Shown here: in pieces, positions 1-10,301 of the stretch | How the letters are laid out: every line of letters begins with the position of its first letter | Position numbering within the stretch: the first letter of the stretch is position 1 | Source: Acidimicrobiia bacterium | GTDB taxonomy: Bacteria; Acidobacteriota; Vicinamibacteria; Vicinamibacterales; UBA2999 | Length of the DNA: 64,000 bases | Assembly (NCBI GenBank): GCA_016871275.1 | Contig: VFZG01000017.1 | Coordinates: 1 to 64,000 of the forward strand | Reading direction: 5' to 3' | Program-made: the position numbers and the translations under genes | The notes under the pieces: generated by a model | Told to the model about the DNA's origin: nothing | Databases searched by the model: none | Seen by the model: only the letters and a program-made list of their open reading frames with translations

Positions 1-206
1 CGGGGTTCCAACCGGCGCGCGTAGCGTCCGGCCGCGCCGGCACCGGCGGCGAGTCCGACCATGAATGCCGCCAGGACGGTGCTGGCCGCGGCCAGGCCGT
101 GGCCCATCTGCAGGGTCAGCAGGCGGGTCCAGACGACTTCGTACACGAGGGCCGCGGCGCCAGACACCGCGAACAGCAACAGGAACGGACCCCGCCGAAT
201 CACCAC
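1..206 (-). CDS. Fused MFS/spermidine synthase-like membrane protein (N-terminal fragment)
   Basis: The first 68 codons of a gene that runs off the left edge. Translation from the GTG at 206 (or the adjacent GTG at 203) gives a hydrophobic N-terminus with SGAAALVYEVVWTRLL at about residues 15-30. That motif is typical of the membrane half of fused MFS/spermidine-synthase-like proteins, in which a polytopic region precedes a class I methyltransferase fold. A second hydrophobic stretch, AASTVLAAFMVGLAAGAGAAG, follows. The C-terminal domain is outside the window, so polyamine synthase activity cannot be judged. The gene lies 34 bp downstream of the next minus-strand gene and may be co-transcribed with it. 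Confidence 0.7.
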   Translation of the reverse strand, partial: MVIRRGPFLLLFAVSGAAALVYEVVWTRLLTLQMGHGLAAASTVLAAFMVGLAAGAGAAGRYARRLEP

Positions 207-240
207 GTGATTATATTGGCCCCGCCTCCACGGCCGACAG

Positions 241-2229
241 CTACCGCGCGGCGAGGGTGGCTTCGGGGACGAACAGCGTGAGGTGACGATCCCGCTCGAG
301 TTCGCGTAGCTTGAAGGCGTCGATCACCAGTTTCGCGCGGTCGGCGGGGATGAATCGCGCGTCAATCACCACGTAGCCGAGGTGGCTCTGGCGCACCAGC
401 CGATCGCCGCGCTCCTGTAATGTTTGGACAACGCCGGGGTCGAGCGGCTTTTGCTCGCTCAACTCGATCAGCGCCGACAGCGTGGGGAACTGTTCCCGCA
501 TGCGCTTGACACGGCGCGGCGAGATGCGCGACAGGTAGCCGCCGATCAGCGCCTTGCCATGGATGGTCTGGTTGAAGAGCGACCGCGGCCGGAAATTTCC
601 GGTCTCCCACGTGCCGTCGCGCACGCCAAACGGCAGCGTGAGCACGCGCACCGGTCGGGGATCGCTGGCAATGCGCGCATAGATGGGGGAGACCTCCGCC
701 GAGTACAGCGTGCGCGGCGCCGGCCACAGCTCGCACACCAGCACCAGCGCCGCCACCGACACGATGAGCCGGCGGCGGTGCGGCCACCGCGCACTCAGCG
801 CGGCCAGCGCGCCGGCAAACAGCACGGCCACGCCCAGCGAGGCGATCAGCGCGAACCGAGTCGGCATGCGGGCGAGTCCGAGACCCGGCAGGTAGCGCAG
901 CAGCGCCCATGGGCCGGGCACGAAGGTGTTGACGCCGGCCACGTAGACGAACGGCCCGAGCGCCAGCAGCGCGAAGCCGATGGTCAGCACCATCCACCCG
1001 GCCGCCGGCCGGTAGTTGGCGCGCCACATCGCGAACCCGATCGCGCCGATGGCCACCAGGCTCATCGACGCGGTGTACTCCACGAAGTGCGTGGGCCGCA
1101 CCGCCAGCGCATCCTCGGTCAGCCAGCGCACGATCGGATGCTGCGGGTTTGGCATGAAGTACGACAGCACGTCGACGCCACGTGGACTGCTGCGCCAGAA
1201 GATCGCCGGTGAATTGAAGCGGCCCTCGAGAAGGCGATTACCCAGGCCGTACAGCACCGGCGAGAGTGGCCCGGCGCACGCCAGCGCTGCGATCAGCAGC
1301 GGCTTCCACACCGGCCTGCCCTGGGCGAAGGCCGCGCCCGATCGGCCAGGGCCCAGGCGGCGCTCGACGCGCGGCCGCCACCACAACACCAAGCGCGCCA
1401 TCACGAGCAGCGTCAGGATGAGCACCGGGTTGTAGAGGCTGCGCATGTGGACGGGGATGCCCCACACCGTGAACTCACCGCCGCGGCCGAGCACCAGGCC
1501 GACGATCAACCCGCCGAGGCAGACAATCGTGACGTCGAGCGGCCACGTCCAGGCGCGCGGGGTCGCGGCGTCGCGGCGCGTGATCCGTATCACCGCGGTG
1601 CCGAGGTAGAGCACCGCGATCACCACGCAGTAGATGCCGAAGTAGGCATCCGACAGCGCCGCCCACGCCATGCACAGACCCACCAGCGCGGCGTCGCGAG
1701 CGGATCGCGAGCGTTCGGCGTTGACCAGGCACCACAGGAACGCGGGCAGGGCGGCCGCCGCCACCAGGCTGAAGTGGCCGGTAGTGCGCGCCACCATGAC
1801 CGGCGCCCAGGCGAATACCAGTCCCGCCAGCCAGGCTTCCGCCCGTGTCGCCGGCGTCACGTGGCGCGCCAGGCCGTAGGTCATCAGCGCGTTCAGCATG
1901 CAGATGGCCAGCAACACCATGTTGAACGACGCGATGACGCCGAAGGTGGGAATCAACGGCAGCGCCAGCAGGTTGAGAAACGGCGTGTAGTTATGCTGGC
2001 TGAGATCGACCGGGGGCGTCAGCGACAGGATTCTCGCGGTCGTGAGCGGGTTATGGCCCGCGACCAGCTCCTGATGGAACACCCACTGGTTCCAGACATA
2101 CACCCCCGTATCGCCGCCGGGATCACCGGTCAGGTGGGTGGAGATGTGTGCGGCGAGTGGCCACGTGAAGGCGATCGTGGCCAACGCGTAGCCGAGCACC
2201 ACGGCGAGCCGGGGGGGGGACAGTCGCAT
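241..2229 (-). CDS. Polytopic membrane protein, GT-C-like, function unknown
   Basis: A 662-residue protein with about ten or more hydrophobic segments and a soluble C-terminal part of about 150 residues. The ATG at 2229 was chosen over an upstream start because MRLSPPRLAVVLGYALATIAF begins the first membrane segment directly. An early periplasmic loop carries GDPGGDTGVYVWNQW, an acidic loop like those of membrane-embedded GT-C glycosyltransferases. The C-terminal region (LPFGVRDGTWETG) resembles uncharacterised membrane proteins of Acidobacteria. GT-C activity is an inference from topology, and no catalytic residue can be named. It could act on a lipid-linked sugar in surface glycan synthesis. 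Confidence 0.6.
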   Translation of the reverse strand: MRLSPPRLAVVLGYALATIAFTWPLAAHISTHLTGDPGGDTGVYVWNQWVFHQELVAGHNPLTTARILSLTPPVDLSQHNYTPFLNLLALPLIPTFGVIASFNMVLLAICMLNALMTYGLARHVTPATRAEAWLAGLVFAWAPVMVARTTGHFSLVAAAALPAFLWCLVNAERSRSARDAALVGLCMAWAALSDAYFGIYCVVIAVLYLGTAVIRITRRDAATPRAWTWPLDVTIVCLGGLIVGLVLGRGGEFTVWGIPVHMRSLYNPVLILTLLVMARLVLWWRPRVERRLGPGRSGAAFAQGRPVWKPLLIAALACAGPLSPVLYGLGNRLLEGRFNSPAIFWRSSPRGVDVLSYFMPNPQHPIVRWLTEDALAVRPTHFVEYTASMSLVAIGAIGFAMWRANYRPAAGWMVLTIGFALLALGPFVYVAGVNTFVPGPWALLRYLPGLGLARMPTRFALIASLGVAVLFAGALAALSARWPHRRRLIVSVAALVLVCELWPAPRTLYSAEVSPIYARIASDPRPVRVLTLPFGVRDGTWETGNFRPRSLFNQTIHGKALIGGYLSRISPRRVKRMREQFPTLSALIELSEQKPLDPGVVQTLQERGDRLVRQSHLGYVVIDARFIPADRAKLVIDAFKLRELERDRHLTLFVPEATLAAR

Positions 2230-2451
2230 GGTGGGCGCCCGCCGGTTGTTGTACCACTGTTTCGGATCCGATGCGACGGGAATCCACTGAGCTGGCGCCC
2301 GACACCTGCGCAACAAACGGTGCGCGACGTACTCGACGCCAAGTAGAACGGCCCGCCCTGTTTCCAGGACGAGCCGTTGACGTGTAGCGGCGAGCGAAGT
2401 CGCCGCGCCGGAGGCGCGGCAAGCTACGCTGGCGAAGCGAAATTAGAAGTT

Positions 2452-2479
2452 GCTCGGTCACTCATTCGAGTGACCGAGC
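2452..2479 (-). terminator. Rho-independent-type terminator of the Oar-type receptor gene
   Basis: A perfect 12-bp stem (2452-2463 with 2468-2479) and a 4-nt loop lie 25 nt past the receptor stop codon. On the minus strand they are followed by the T-rich run TTCTAATTT. A smaller 6-bp hairpin (2490-2503) sits between the stop codon and this stem. A further inverted repeat (CCGCGCC/GGCGCGG, about 2402-2419) follows. Confidence 0.7.
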
Positions 2480-2504
2480 CTCATCTGCCGGCCGCGAGCG
2501 GCCG

Positions 2505-5435
2505 TCAGAAGTTGAAACGCAATCCGAAGCGGATGACGCGCGGGTTGAGAATCGCGGTCACGTCGTTGAACGGCGCCGTCGCGGTGTTGGTCGTCCGCAC
2601 CGTCGTCGGCACGCCTGAGTTCATCGTGTTGAAGACGTCGAGCATCGGCTGAATCTTGCCGAACTTGCCCATGTCGAACGACTTGTCCAGGCGCAGGTCG
2701 AGGATGGCCACCGACGGGTAGCGGTTCGTGTTCACGGGCTGCACGCGGATGGTCTGCGCGCCCTCGACCGGCAGGGTGACGGAGATGGTGCGGGCGTAGT
2801 TGAAGCCGCTTTGCACCTTCCACGAGCCGGAGAAACCCACGTCGAACGGCAGCACGTAGCGGCCGACGAGCTTGTAGTTCCAGAGGGTCGAGGTTTCCTT
2901 GCCGTTGTCGCCGAACAGCATGTCGAACGGGCGATACACGAAGTTGCGGCCGCCGCCTGAGCCATGGATCATCGTCGACCAGGTCATGCCGAACGACGAG
3001 AGCAGCATCCATCTGCCAGAGAAGCGGCGGTTGATCGCGAACTCCATGGTGTGGAAGTCGGCGTCGTTCGCTTCGCTGTTGGTGTAGACGCGTTCCGTAC
3101 CAGTGCCGGCAGCGAGTACCCGCGTCTGGAACGCCTGGTCGTCGCCGGTGCCGGCCACCCGGTCCGGTCCGGGATCGTTGATCGTGAACGGCACGGTGTA
3201 GGCGGCGTTGCGAACGACGTCAATGGTGCCCCACACGTTGCGCATGTTCTTGTAAACCCAGGACGCACGCCCCGACAGGCCGGTCGAGAGCTCTCGCTCG
3301 AGGTTGACTGAGACTTCGTTGCTCGTCGGGCGGACGATGCTGCGGTCGACGCGGACGCCGCCGCCGCCACCGCCGGCTGACTGGAACGCGCCGAGTTCCG
3401 CGGGCGAGCTGACGAGCCGGTCACCGTTCAGGTCGCAGTTGGTGGTCACGGTCGCCGAGCACGACACGAAGGCGTAGCGCCGCGTCGCTCGGCCCACCGG
3501 GTTCTCGCCGTCGGCCAGCGTGTCGGCGGAGTTCCAGCGCGACTGGCCGATGAAGCCCTTGATGACCGTGCGGTTGTCGCCGGTCAGGTCGTACGCGAAG
3601 CCGACCTTCGGCGCCAGCGTCGTGGTGTTGGCCACCGTCGTCGCTGCCACCTCGCGCGGCGCGACGAACGCGCGATAGGCGGCATCCGTCCAACTCGAGA
3701 GCGCCGGGATGCCGTTCGGGGTATGCGACTGATCCGGCCAGCCGTCCTTGTAATTCTCGATGCGCACACCGAGGTTCAGCGTCAGGCGGCTGCTGACCTT
3801 GAAGGTGTCGTTGATCCAGCCCGCCGTGTAGACGACGTCGTTGATGCCGGTGACCGACGTGTTGTGCAGCTCCACCGCGCTCAGCGCGCCGCTGTTGTCG
3901 CGATAGTCGATGTCGAACGGCTGATCATTGAACAAGCTGCGGCGATCGCGCTTCCAGTCGAAGCCGACGCGCAGGTCGTGCGAACCGCCCCAGCCATCCT
4001 TGAAGTAGGAGAGGGTAGTGTAGAACTGCGGCTTGAAGCGCTTCTGGTCCTGGTAGCCGCTGTTGCCGCCCGTGGCCGAGCGCACGTTGGTGGCGGTATC
4101 AATGCGCGGCGGCGTCCAGGGGCCGTCGTACAACCCGAAGTCGCGGACCGGGCGGAGCGGGAAGAAGTTGTACCACTGCCCGGCCAGCACGTCCAGGAAC
4201 GCGCGGCTGCCGAGCACGCTGGTCCATTCGACTTTCATCGGGTAGTTGCGCGAGCTCTGGTAGTAGGCCGCCGAGAGCGGTGTCGTCAGCGAGATGCCGC
4301 GCTTGTCCTGCAGCTTCTCGCGCTTGTTCAAATAGCCGATGATCTGGTTGCTCTTGCCAAGCTGGAAGGTGCCCTTGAAGGTGTACTTGTTCGAGAGCTT
4401 CGACTGTTCCGTGGTCTCGCCGAGGCCGGCAATGTACTGATACTTGTCGTTGAGGCGCCAGCTGGTGAAGAACCAGGCCTTGCCCTTGTAAATCGGCCCG
4501 CCGACGTCGCCGTTGAGGTCGTACTGCTTCTTGACGGAGTTGCCGCGGCAGATGGTTTCGCCGGAGCGCTGGAAGCAGAGACCGAGGCGCGAGAACATGC
4601 CGTTCTGATCGGGCGAGTTCGTCAGGCGCAGATTGTCGGGCACGTTGTCGGCGACGGTATCCTGATTGAGGAAGTCGCTGTACCAGGTGCCGGTGAAGCG
4701 ATCGCCGCCCGACTTGACGCTGATGCTGAGCACCGCACCGCCGGCAAACGCGCCGGCGTCAGCGCCCGCGCCGCCGACCTGGAACTCTTCGAAGCTGCCG
4801 AAGTCGAAGTACCCCGCGTTGGCCGAGGTGCCTTCGGTGGTGTCGATACCCTCCACGCGCGTCTGGTTCTGCGTGTCGAAACCATACGAGCGGAAGCCGG
4901 TCTGGTTGCCGGTGTTGGAGCCGCCGACGTCGTAGCCGGTCATCTGGATGCCGGGCGCCTGCGCCATGGCCGCCCACACGTCGCGCGCGTTGGGAATTTC
5001 CGTCAGCAGTTCCTTGGTGAAGTTGGTGCCCATCGCGGTCGTCGACGTATCGACGATCGGCGAGGCGCCGGTCACCGTGACGGTTTCCTGCAGCGTGGCG
5101 ACCTGCATCTGCATGTCGACGCTCAGGGTCTGGTTGATGATGACGCGGACATCCGCGCGCTTCACCGTGTTGAACCCGGTGAGCTCGAAGTCAATGGCGT
5201 AGACGCCCGGAGGCAGCGCCAGGAAGCGGTAGCTGCCATCGCCACCGGTCACCTGCACCTGCGGTTGAATCAACGCAGGGCTGGTCGCCGTGACGGTCAC
5301 GCCCGGCAACACGGCGCCGGTGTTGTCAGTCACGGTGCCGTTGATTCGGCCGCGGAATTCCTGTGCGAACGTGGGTGCTGCCATCGCTAGCAGCGTCAAG
5401 CACAGGCAAAGCACGGTCAGCCTGTTCAGCCTCAT
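2505..5435 (-). CDS. Oar-type TonB-dependent receptor with carboxypeptidase-regulatory domain
   Basis: A 976-residue outer-membrane protein. Residues 1-24 are a signal peptide ending at TFAQ. Residues about 27-110 form a carboxypeptidase-regulatory-like beta-sandwich (GTVTDNTGAVLPGVTVTATS). A plug domain follows (ETVTVTGASPIVDTS onward, with NVxR-like repeats), then a long beta-barrel ending in aromatic RFGLRFNF, the usual C-terminal signature for barrel insertion. These receptors are expanded in Acidobacteria and are thought to import glycans or peptides; the substrate is unknown. The ATG at 5435 is preceded by a strong SD (GGAGGAG). The gene stands alone, with its own promoter and terminator. 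No TonB/ExbBD gene is nearby. Confidence 0.9.
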   Translation of the reverse strand: MRLNRLTVLCLCLTLLAMAAPTFAQEFRGRINGTVTDNTGAVLPGVTVTATSPALIQPQVQVTGGDGSYRFLALPPGVYAIDFELTGFNTVKRADVRVIINQTLSVDMQMQVATLQETVTVTGASPIVDTSTTAMGTNFTKELLTEIPNARDVWAAMAQAPGIQMTGYDVGGSNTGNQTGFRSYGFDTQNQTRVEGIDTTEGTSANAGYFDFGSFEEFQVGGAGADAGAFAGGAVLSISVKSGGDRFTGTWYSDFLNQDTVADNVPDNLRLTNSPDQNGMFSRLGLCFQRSGETICRGNSVKKQYDLNGDVGGPIYKGKAWFFTSWRLNDKYQYIAGLGETTEQSKLSNKYTFKGTFQLGKSNQIIGYLNKREKLQDKRGISLTTPLSAAYYQSSRNYPMKVEWTSVLGSRAFLDVLAGQWYNFFPLRPVRDFGLYDGPWTPPRIDTATNVRSATGGNSGYQDQKRFKPQFYTTLSYFKDGWGGSHDLRVGFDWKRDRRSLFNDQPFDIDYRDNSGALSAVELHNTSVTGINDVVYTAGWINDTFKVSSRLTLNLGVRIENYKDGWPDQSHTPNGIPALSSWTDAAYRAFVAPREVAATTVANTTTLAPKVGFAYDLTGDNRTVIKGFIGQSRWNSADTLADGENPVGRATRRYAFVSCSATVTTNCDLNGDRLVSSPAELGAFQSAGGGGGGVRVDRSIVRPTSNEVSVNLERELSTGLSGRASWVYKNMRNVWGTIDVVRNAAYTVPFTINDPGPDRVAGTGDDQAFQTRVLAAGTGTERVYTNSEANDADFHTMEFAINRRFSGRWMLLSSFGMTWSTMIHGSGGGRNFVYRPFDMLFGDNGKETSTLWNYKLVGRYVLPFDVGFSGSWKVQSGFNYARTISVTLPVEGAQTIRVQPVNTNRYPSVAILDLRLDKSFDMGKFGKIQPMLDVFNTMNSGVPTTVRTTNTATAPFNDVTAILNPRVIRFGLRFNF

Positions 5436-5752
5436 GAGATCTCCTCCAACCAACACAACGTGATTTGACGCAAACGAACGGGCCTGCCCACACACCCATC
5501 CTGGATGACGGGAGCACAAGTAGACCGCTCGGATCGTAGTTCTGCAGAAATGGGAATGCAAGCGACGTGCTGGATGGAAGGGACCAGTGAATAGCGTCGA
5601 ATCAGGCCTGATTCCTGGCTATTTCGGGTCGGAGGCGGCGAAAAAGGCAGCCGGTCCCTTGACCGGCCCCAAACGAATGGATCGCACGAACGGAAACACG
5701 TTCCAAGCCCACGGGTGTGCGGCTCCATCCGCCGTGGGGAGGAGGGTGTCCA
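5436..5752. other. 317-bp intergenic region with a 16-bp perfect palindrome at 5599-5614
   Basis: No coding signal was seen. The region holds the receptor gene's SD and promoter. It also carries the perfect palindrome GAATCAGGCCTGATTC (5599-5614), about 38 bp upstream of the proposed -35 box, which is a plausible operator position for a dimeric regulator. The rest is the 3' side of the convergently read small membrane protein gene. Confidence 0.5.
5533..5561 (-). promoter_or_regulatory. Putative sigma70-type promoter of the Oar-type receptor gene
   Basis: On the minus strand TTGCAT (5561-5556) and TACGAT (5538-5533) are separated by 17 bp. This gives a 5' UTR of about 90 nt ahead of the SD-preceded start at 5435. 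Confidence 0.4.
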
Positions 5753-6304
5753 TCATCGCGGCGCGTTCTTCAGTTCGCGCATCCGCACCAGTTCAATCGC
5801 CCGCTGGTTACGCATGGCGCGATCGCTTGTCACCAGCCAGCCGATGAAGGCGAGGTGTGGAATGGCCATCACGCCCAGTTCGATCGCGACGGGCGCCGGC
5901 AGGAGCACCGCAAGGTAGTTGATGGCGGTGGCGAACAGAAACATAGGGACAAACAGCGGGTGCCCTCCAACCCCCGGCACGGCGCCGAAACTCATCGCCA
6001 CACGCTCCCACGAGGGGGTCTCACTCAGCGGACGGTTGGGCTCGCCCGCTTCCTCGTGAAACACCTGGATGTAACGGCCAATTCGCTCGGCGCCGAAGTG
6101 CAAAGGTCTGATGACCTCGAACGAAACGACGAGGAGCATGAGCGGTATGGATGCGGCGGCGGGGTAGGGAAGAAGCACGAGCACGGCCGTGAGTACAGCG
6201 GCCCAGATCCCGAAACCACACAGGGCCAGGATGGGCCTGGCGGTCCCGCGAGCCGCGACCGTTTGCCTGAGCACGAAATACTCGGACTTGGGATCCCGTT
6301 CCAT
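5753..6304 (-). CDS. Small four-TM membrane protein, function unknown
   Basis: A protein of about 183 residues from the ATG at 6304; a GTG at 6331 would add nine residues. Two hydrophobic pairs are visible: residues about 25-65 (ILALCGFGIWAAVLTAVLVLL and following) and about 115-155. A polar middle carries ERIGRYIQVFHEEAGEPNRPLSETPSWE, and the C-terminus is basic. The family is not recognised. The polar loop with conserved-looking Glu, Arg and Trp is what a search should target. No SD is apparent before either start. The gene is divergent from the D,D-carboxypeptidase gene, and the two share a short upstream region. Confidence 0.55.
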   Translation of the reverse strand: MERDPKSEYFVLRQTVAARGTARPILALCGFGIWAAVLTAVLVLLPYPAAASIPLMLLVVSFEVIRPLHFGAERIGRYIQVFHEEAGEPNRPLSETPSWERVAMSFGAVPGVGGHPLFVPMFLFATAINYLAVLLPAPVAIELGVMAIPHLAFIGWLVTSDRAMRNQRAIELVRMRELKNAPR

Positions 6305-6340
6305 TAGGGGTGCAGTGTAAACCAATGGCACTAAACCCTA

Positions 6341-6369
6341 TTGCGTATTGAGGATAGTCTCGTTACAAT
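6341..6369 (+). promoter_or_regulatory. Putative promoter of the D,D-carboxypeptidase gene, near-leaderless
   Basis: TTGCGT (6341-6346), a 17-bp spacer and TACAAT (6364-6369). The expected transcription start is near 6376, only about 8 nt before the ATG at 6384. No SD is present, so the transcript would be near-leaderless. Confidence 0.45.
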
Positions 6370-6383
6370 CCGATAACTTTTTC

Positions 6384-7511
6384 ATGGGGACGAGCATCGG
6401 CCTCCCGAAAATAGCGGTGTCTCTGGCGATGGTCGCGACGATGGTCGCGTACTTGCCGGTGTCGGACACCACGCTGCTGGCGCAGACGAAGGCGTCTGGC
6501 CAGCGGTCGACCGCGCAGAAAACACCTGCGCCTGCGACCCACAAGAAGCCGGTAGCGGCAGCCGCTTCGAAGGCGGCCCCGAAGAAGCAGGCCTATTCCT
6601 CCGCCACGGCTCGCGCGCGCCGCGCGGAGTTGGCGCGTGCTCGCGCCGCGGCCCGTGCCCGTGAACTGAAAGAACTGCAGACCCCGCGCTTCACTGTGGA
6701 CGAGTTCGGCCGCGAAGTGCCGGACGTGCGCGCCGAAGCCGCCATCATTTATAACCCCGAGACCGGCGAGGTGCTCTGGGAGAATCACTCGAATGACCAG
6801 CGCTCGATTGCCAGCATCACCAAAGTGATGACGGCCCTGGTGTTCCTCGAGAGTGCCACGCCGCTGTCGACGCTGGTGACCGTGCAGCGCAGCGATGTGG
6901 CTCGCGCGTCGACGACCTACCTGCGCAACGGTTTCAAGCTGACCGCCGAGGACCTGCTGAACCTGCTGCTGGTCGGCTCCGACAATGCGGCGGCCCGCGC
7001 CCTGGCGCGCGTGTCGGTGATGGGCTACACGGCGTTCATGCAGCGGATGAACGACAAGGCCAAGGAACTCGGTCTCGATAGCACCACCTACGCCGACCCG
7101 TCGGGACTGCTCGCCGACAATGTGTCGTCGGCATACGATCAGGCGCGGCTGATTGCCTTCGCCGCCGCAGATGAGCGCCTTGGCGCCATCATGCGTAAGT
7201 CGTCGTACAGCACGACTGTCGGCAGGCGCGCCATCACCGCCAACAACACCAACCACATGATCCGCTCCGGCGACATTGACGTGGTAGGCGGCAAGACCGG
7301 ATTCATCAGCCGCTCGGGCTACTGCCTGGCCACGCTGTTGCGCCTGCCGCAATCGGGGCAGCAGGTCGTCTTCGTCGTGCTGGGCGCCAAGTCAAACGCC
7401 AGCCGCTTCTGGGAAACGCGCCATTTGTTCAACTGGATGGCGACGCGCACCCGGGCGCTGCTCGACGGCGAATTCCATCAGCCGCAGCAACAGCAGGACG
7501 AAGACCAGTAG
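6384..7511 (+). CDS. D-alanyl-D-alanine carboxypeptidase (PBP5/6-like, peptidase S11)
   Basis: A 375-residue serine peptidase that trims the terminal D-Ala from peptidoglycan stem peptides in the periplasm. All three penicillin-binding motifs are present: SITK (Ser144, Lys147), SDN (199-201) and KTG (304-306). The ATG at 6384 was preferred over the TTG at 6348 because it opens a clean signal peptide (MGTSIGLPKIAV through LLAQ). A Lys/Ala/Arg-rich stretch (about 35-100) separates export signal and catalytic domain and may contact the wall or DNA-like polyanions. The usual C-terminal membrane-anchoring domain of PBP5 is missing; the protein ends in a Gln-rich tail. This layout is closer to DacF/PBP7 forms. 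Confidence 0.88.
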   Translation: MGTSIGLPKIAVSLAMVATMVAYLPVSDTTLLAQTKASGQRSTAQKTPAPATHKKPVAAAASKAAPKKQAYSSATARARRAELARARAAARARELKELQTPRFTVDEFGREVPDVRAEAAIIYNPETGEVLWENHSNDQRSIASITKVMTALVFLESATPLSTLVTVQRSDVARASTTYLRNGFKLTAEDLLNLLLVGSDNAAARALARVSVMGYTAFMQRMNDKAKELGLDSTTYADPSGLLADNVSSAYDQARLIAFAAADERLGAIMRKSSYSTTVGRRAITANNTNHMIRSGDIDVVGGKTGFISRSGYCLATLLRLPQSGQQVVFVVLGAKSNASRFWETRHLFNWMATRTRALLDGEFHQPQQQQDEDQ

Positions 7512-7517
7512 AAAGCG

Positions 7518-7560
7518 AGAAGTGAGTCTTCTCACTTCTGACTTGCTCACTTCTCACTTC
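7518..7560. terminator. Bidirectional hairpin and heptamer repeat array between convergent genes
   Basis: A 9-bp perfect stem (7518-7526 with 7531-7539, loop TCTT) lies between the convergent D,D-carboxypeptidase and fdhE genes. It grades into a short tandem array of CTTCTCA-type units (7528-7560, one unit 8 nt). The array contains the fdhE stop codon (7547-7549). The structure could end transcription from both sides, although no long T run follows. Confidence 0.5.
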
Positions 7561-8380
7561 CCATGACCGCCGCGTCCAGCGGCAGCGTGGCAATCACGTC
7601 AGCATAGGGTAGCAGTGGCCGGTTCGACTTCCGTCCGTCGAGCGCCTTGATGTACCGGCCGCACGGCGCGCAAATCATCACCCGATACCAGCCGTCCGGA
7701 GTGGCCATGGACTTGATCGTGCGGCGATCGTCGTTGCCGCAGTACGGGCAGGCAATCGGGTTGAACGGCCATCGCACGTGGCAGCGGCCGCAGACCAGCT
7801 GACGCTCGCCCGACAGGGTGATCACCGAGAACTCCGGCTCCGCGGCGCAGACCGGGCAGGTGCGCTGCGCCCAGTCGTCGAGGCTGACACGCTGCTGCAG
7901 CACCTCGGCGATCCGCTGGAGATACGGCCGGGCAGACCAGGCGAGCACGTCTCCGAGCATCTCGACCTCCGGCAGCGGCCGCTGGTCGAACCAGTCGCGC
8001 ATCACGTCCGGCAGCGCTGGACTGCGGCCAATCGTGTGGAGGGCCGACGAGGTCGGTGCGTCGATGACTTCGTGCCGCCGCAGCACATCGGTGACCTGGC
8101 GGATCAGCAGGCGGACGTCGTTCCAGTCGAACGCAATCTGGTTGAAGTCGAGCAGCGGCTGGCCGCTGATCACACGGCCGCGAAGGGCGTCGGGGGTGGT
8201 CTCGATCCCGGGCGTCGTGAGGCGTCCCTGCACCCGGCGAATGACCTCGATGAGATCGACCTGCAGCGTGGCGGCCGGCGCCAGCGCCGGCTGCCGCTCG
8301 GCAAGCGCCTTGAGTTCGGCGACATCGCGCGGCAGGACGCGCGAGCCACTGGATCGAGGCCCGGACACGCCAGCCATCAT
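7547..8380 (-). CDS. fdhE: FdhE-like formate dehydrogenase accessory protein
   Basis: A 277-residue cytoplasmic protein with the paired zinc/iron-binding Cys motifs of FdhE. They read CPVC, CGRC, CPYCG and CAPC followed by YIK in the C-terminal half. FdhE binds the catalytic subunit of respiratory formate dehydrogenase during maturation of this Mo/W enzyme. No formate dehydrogenase gene is in the window, so the client is elsewhere; a molybdenum hydroxylase operon and moaA occur at 52-64 kb. The start codon at 8380 lies only 12 bp from the glgA start on the other strand. The last codons and stop lie in a short repeat array. Confidence 0.85.
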   Translation of the reverse strand: MMAGVSGPRSSGSRVLPRDVAELKALAERQPALAPAATLQVDLIEVIRRVQGRLTTPGIETTPDALRGRVISGQPLLDFNQIAFDWNDVRLLIRQVTDVLRRHEVIDAPTSSALHTIGRSPALPDVMRDWFDQRPLPEVEMLGDVLAWSARPYLQRIAEVLQQRVSLDDWAQRTCPVCAAEPEFSVITLSGERQLVCGRCHVRWPFNPIACPYCGNDDRRTIKSMATPDGWYRVMICAPCGRYIKALDGRKSNRPLLPYADVIATLPLDAAVMGSEK

Positions 8381-8392
8381 AAGCTAGAGGGA

Positions 8393-9949
<1,557 letters not shown>

Positions 9950-9977
9950 GAATCATCCGGCGGAGGAAAGCGCACTC

Positions 9978-10301
9978 ATGGCATCAGAGAAAGTCAAAGT
10001 GTTTACGGACGCGAATTTCGGTGAGGAAGTGAAGAACGGCATCGTCCTCGTGGACTTCTGGGCCACCTGGTGCGCGCCGTGCCGGCGCATTGCGCCGATT
10101 GTCGATCAGCTCGCCGAGGAGTACACCGGCAAGCTGACGGTGGCGAAGGTCGACATCGACGAGAACCCGATGACGCCGAGCAAGTTCATGGTTCGCGGCA
10201 TTCCGACGCTGTTGCTCTTCAAGAACGGCGACCTCAAGGAAACGGTCGTCGGTCTCGAGACGAAGGATCGTCTCGCACAGTTGATCGACAAGCACCTGTG
10301 A
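9978..10301 (+). CDS. trxA: Thioredoxin
   Basis: A 107-residue cytoplasmic dithiol reductase. The active site is WCAPC (Cys32, Cys35), an Ala-for-Gly variant of the classical WCGPC that also occurs in other bacteria. The conserved cis-Pro loop (GIPTLLLFKNG) and VDFWATW strand are present. The start at 9978 has a strong SD (GGAGGA at 9962-9967). Its stop codon overlaps the GTG start of trxB (GTGA), so reductase and substrate are translationally coupled. Confidence 0.95.
   Translation: MASEKVKVFTDANFGEEVKNGIVLVDFWATWCAPCRRIAPIVDQLAEEYTGKLTVAKVDIDENPMTPSKFMVRGIPTLLLFKNGDLKETVVGLETKDRLAQLIDKHL

Noticed and set aside
3723-5390. A 555-codon plus-strand frame opposite the Oar-type receptor
   Set aside because: Antisense shadow; the receptor's signal peptide, SD and barrel end are clear on the minus strand.
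10069-10087. WCAPC thioredoxin active site as a novel feature
   Set aside because: Ala for Gly at this position is known in ordinary bacterial thioredoxins.
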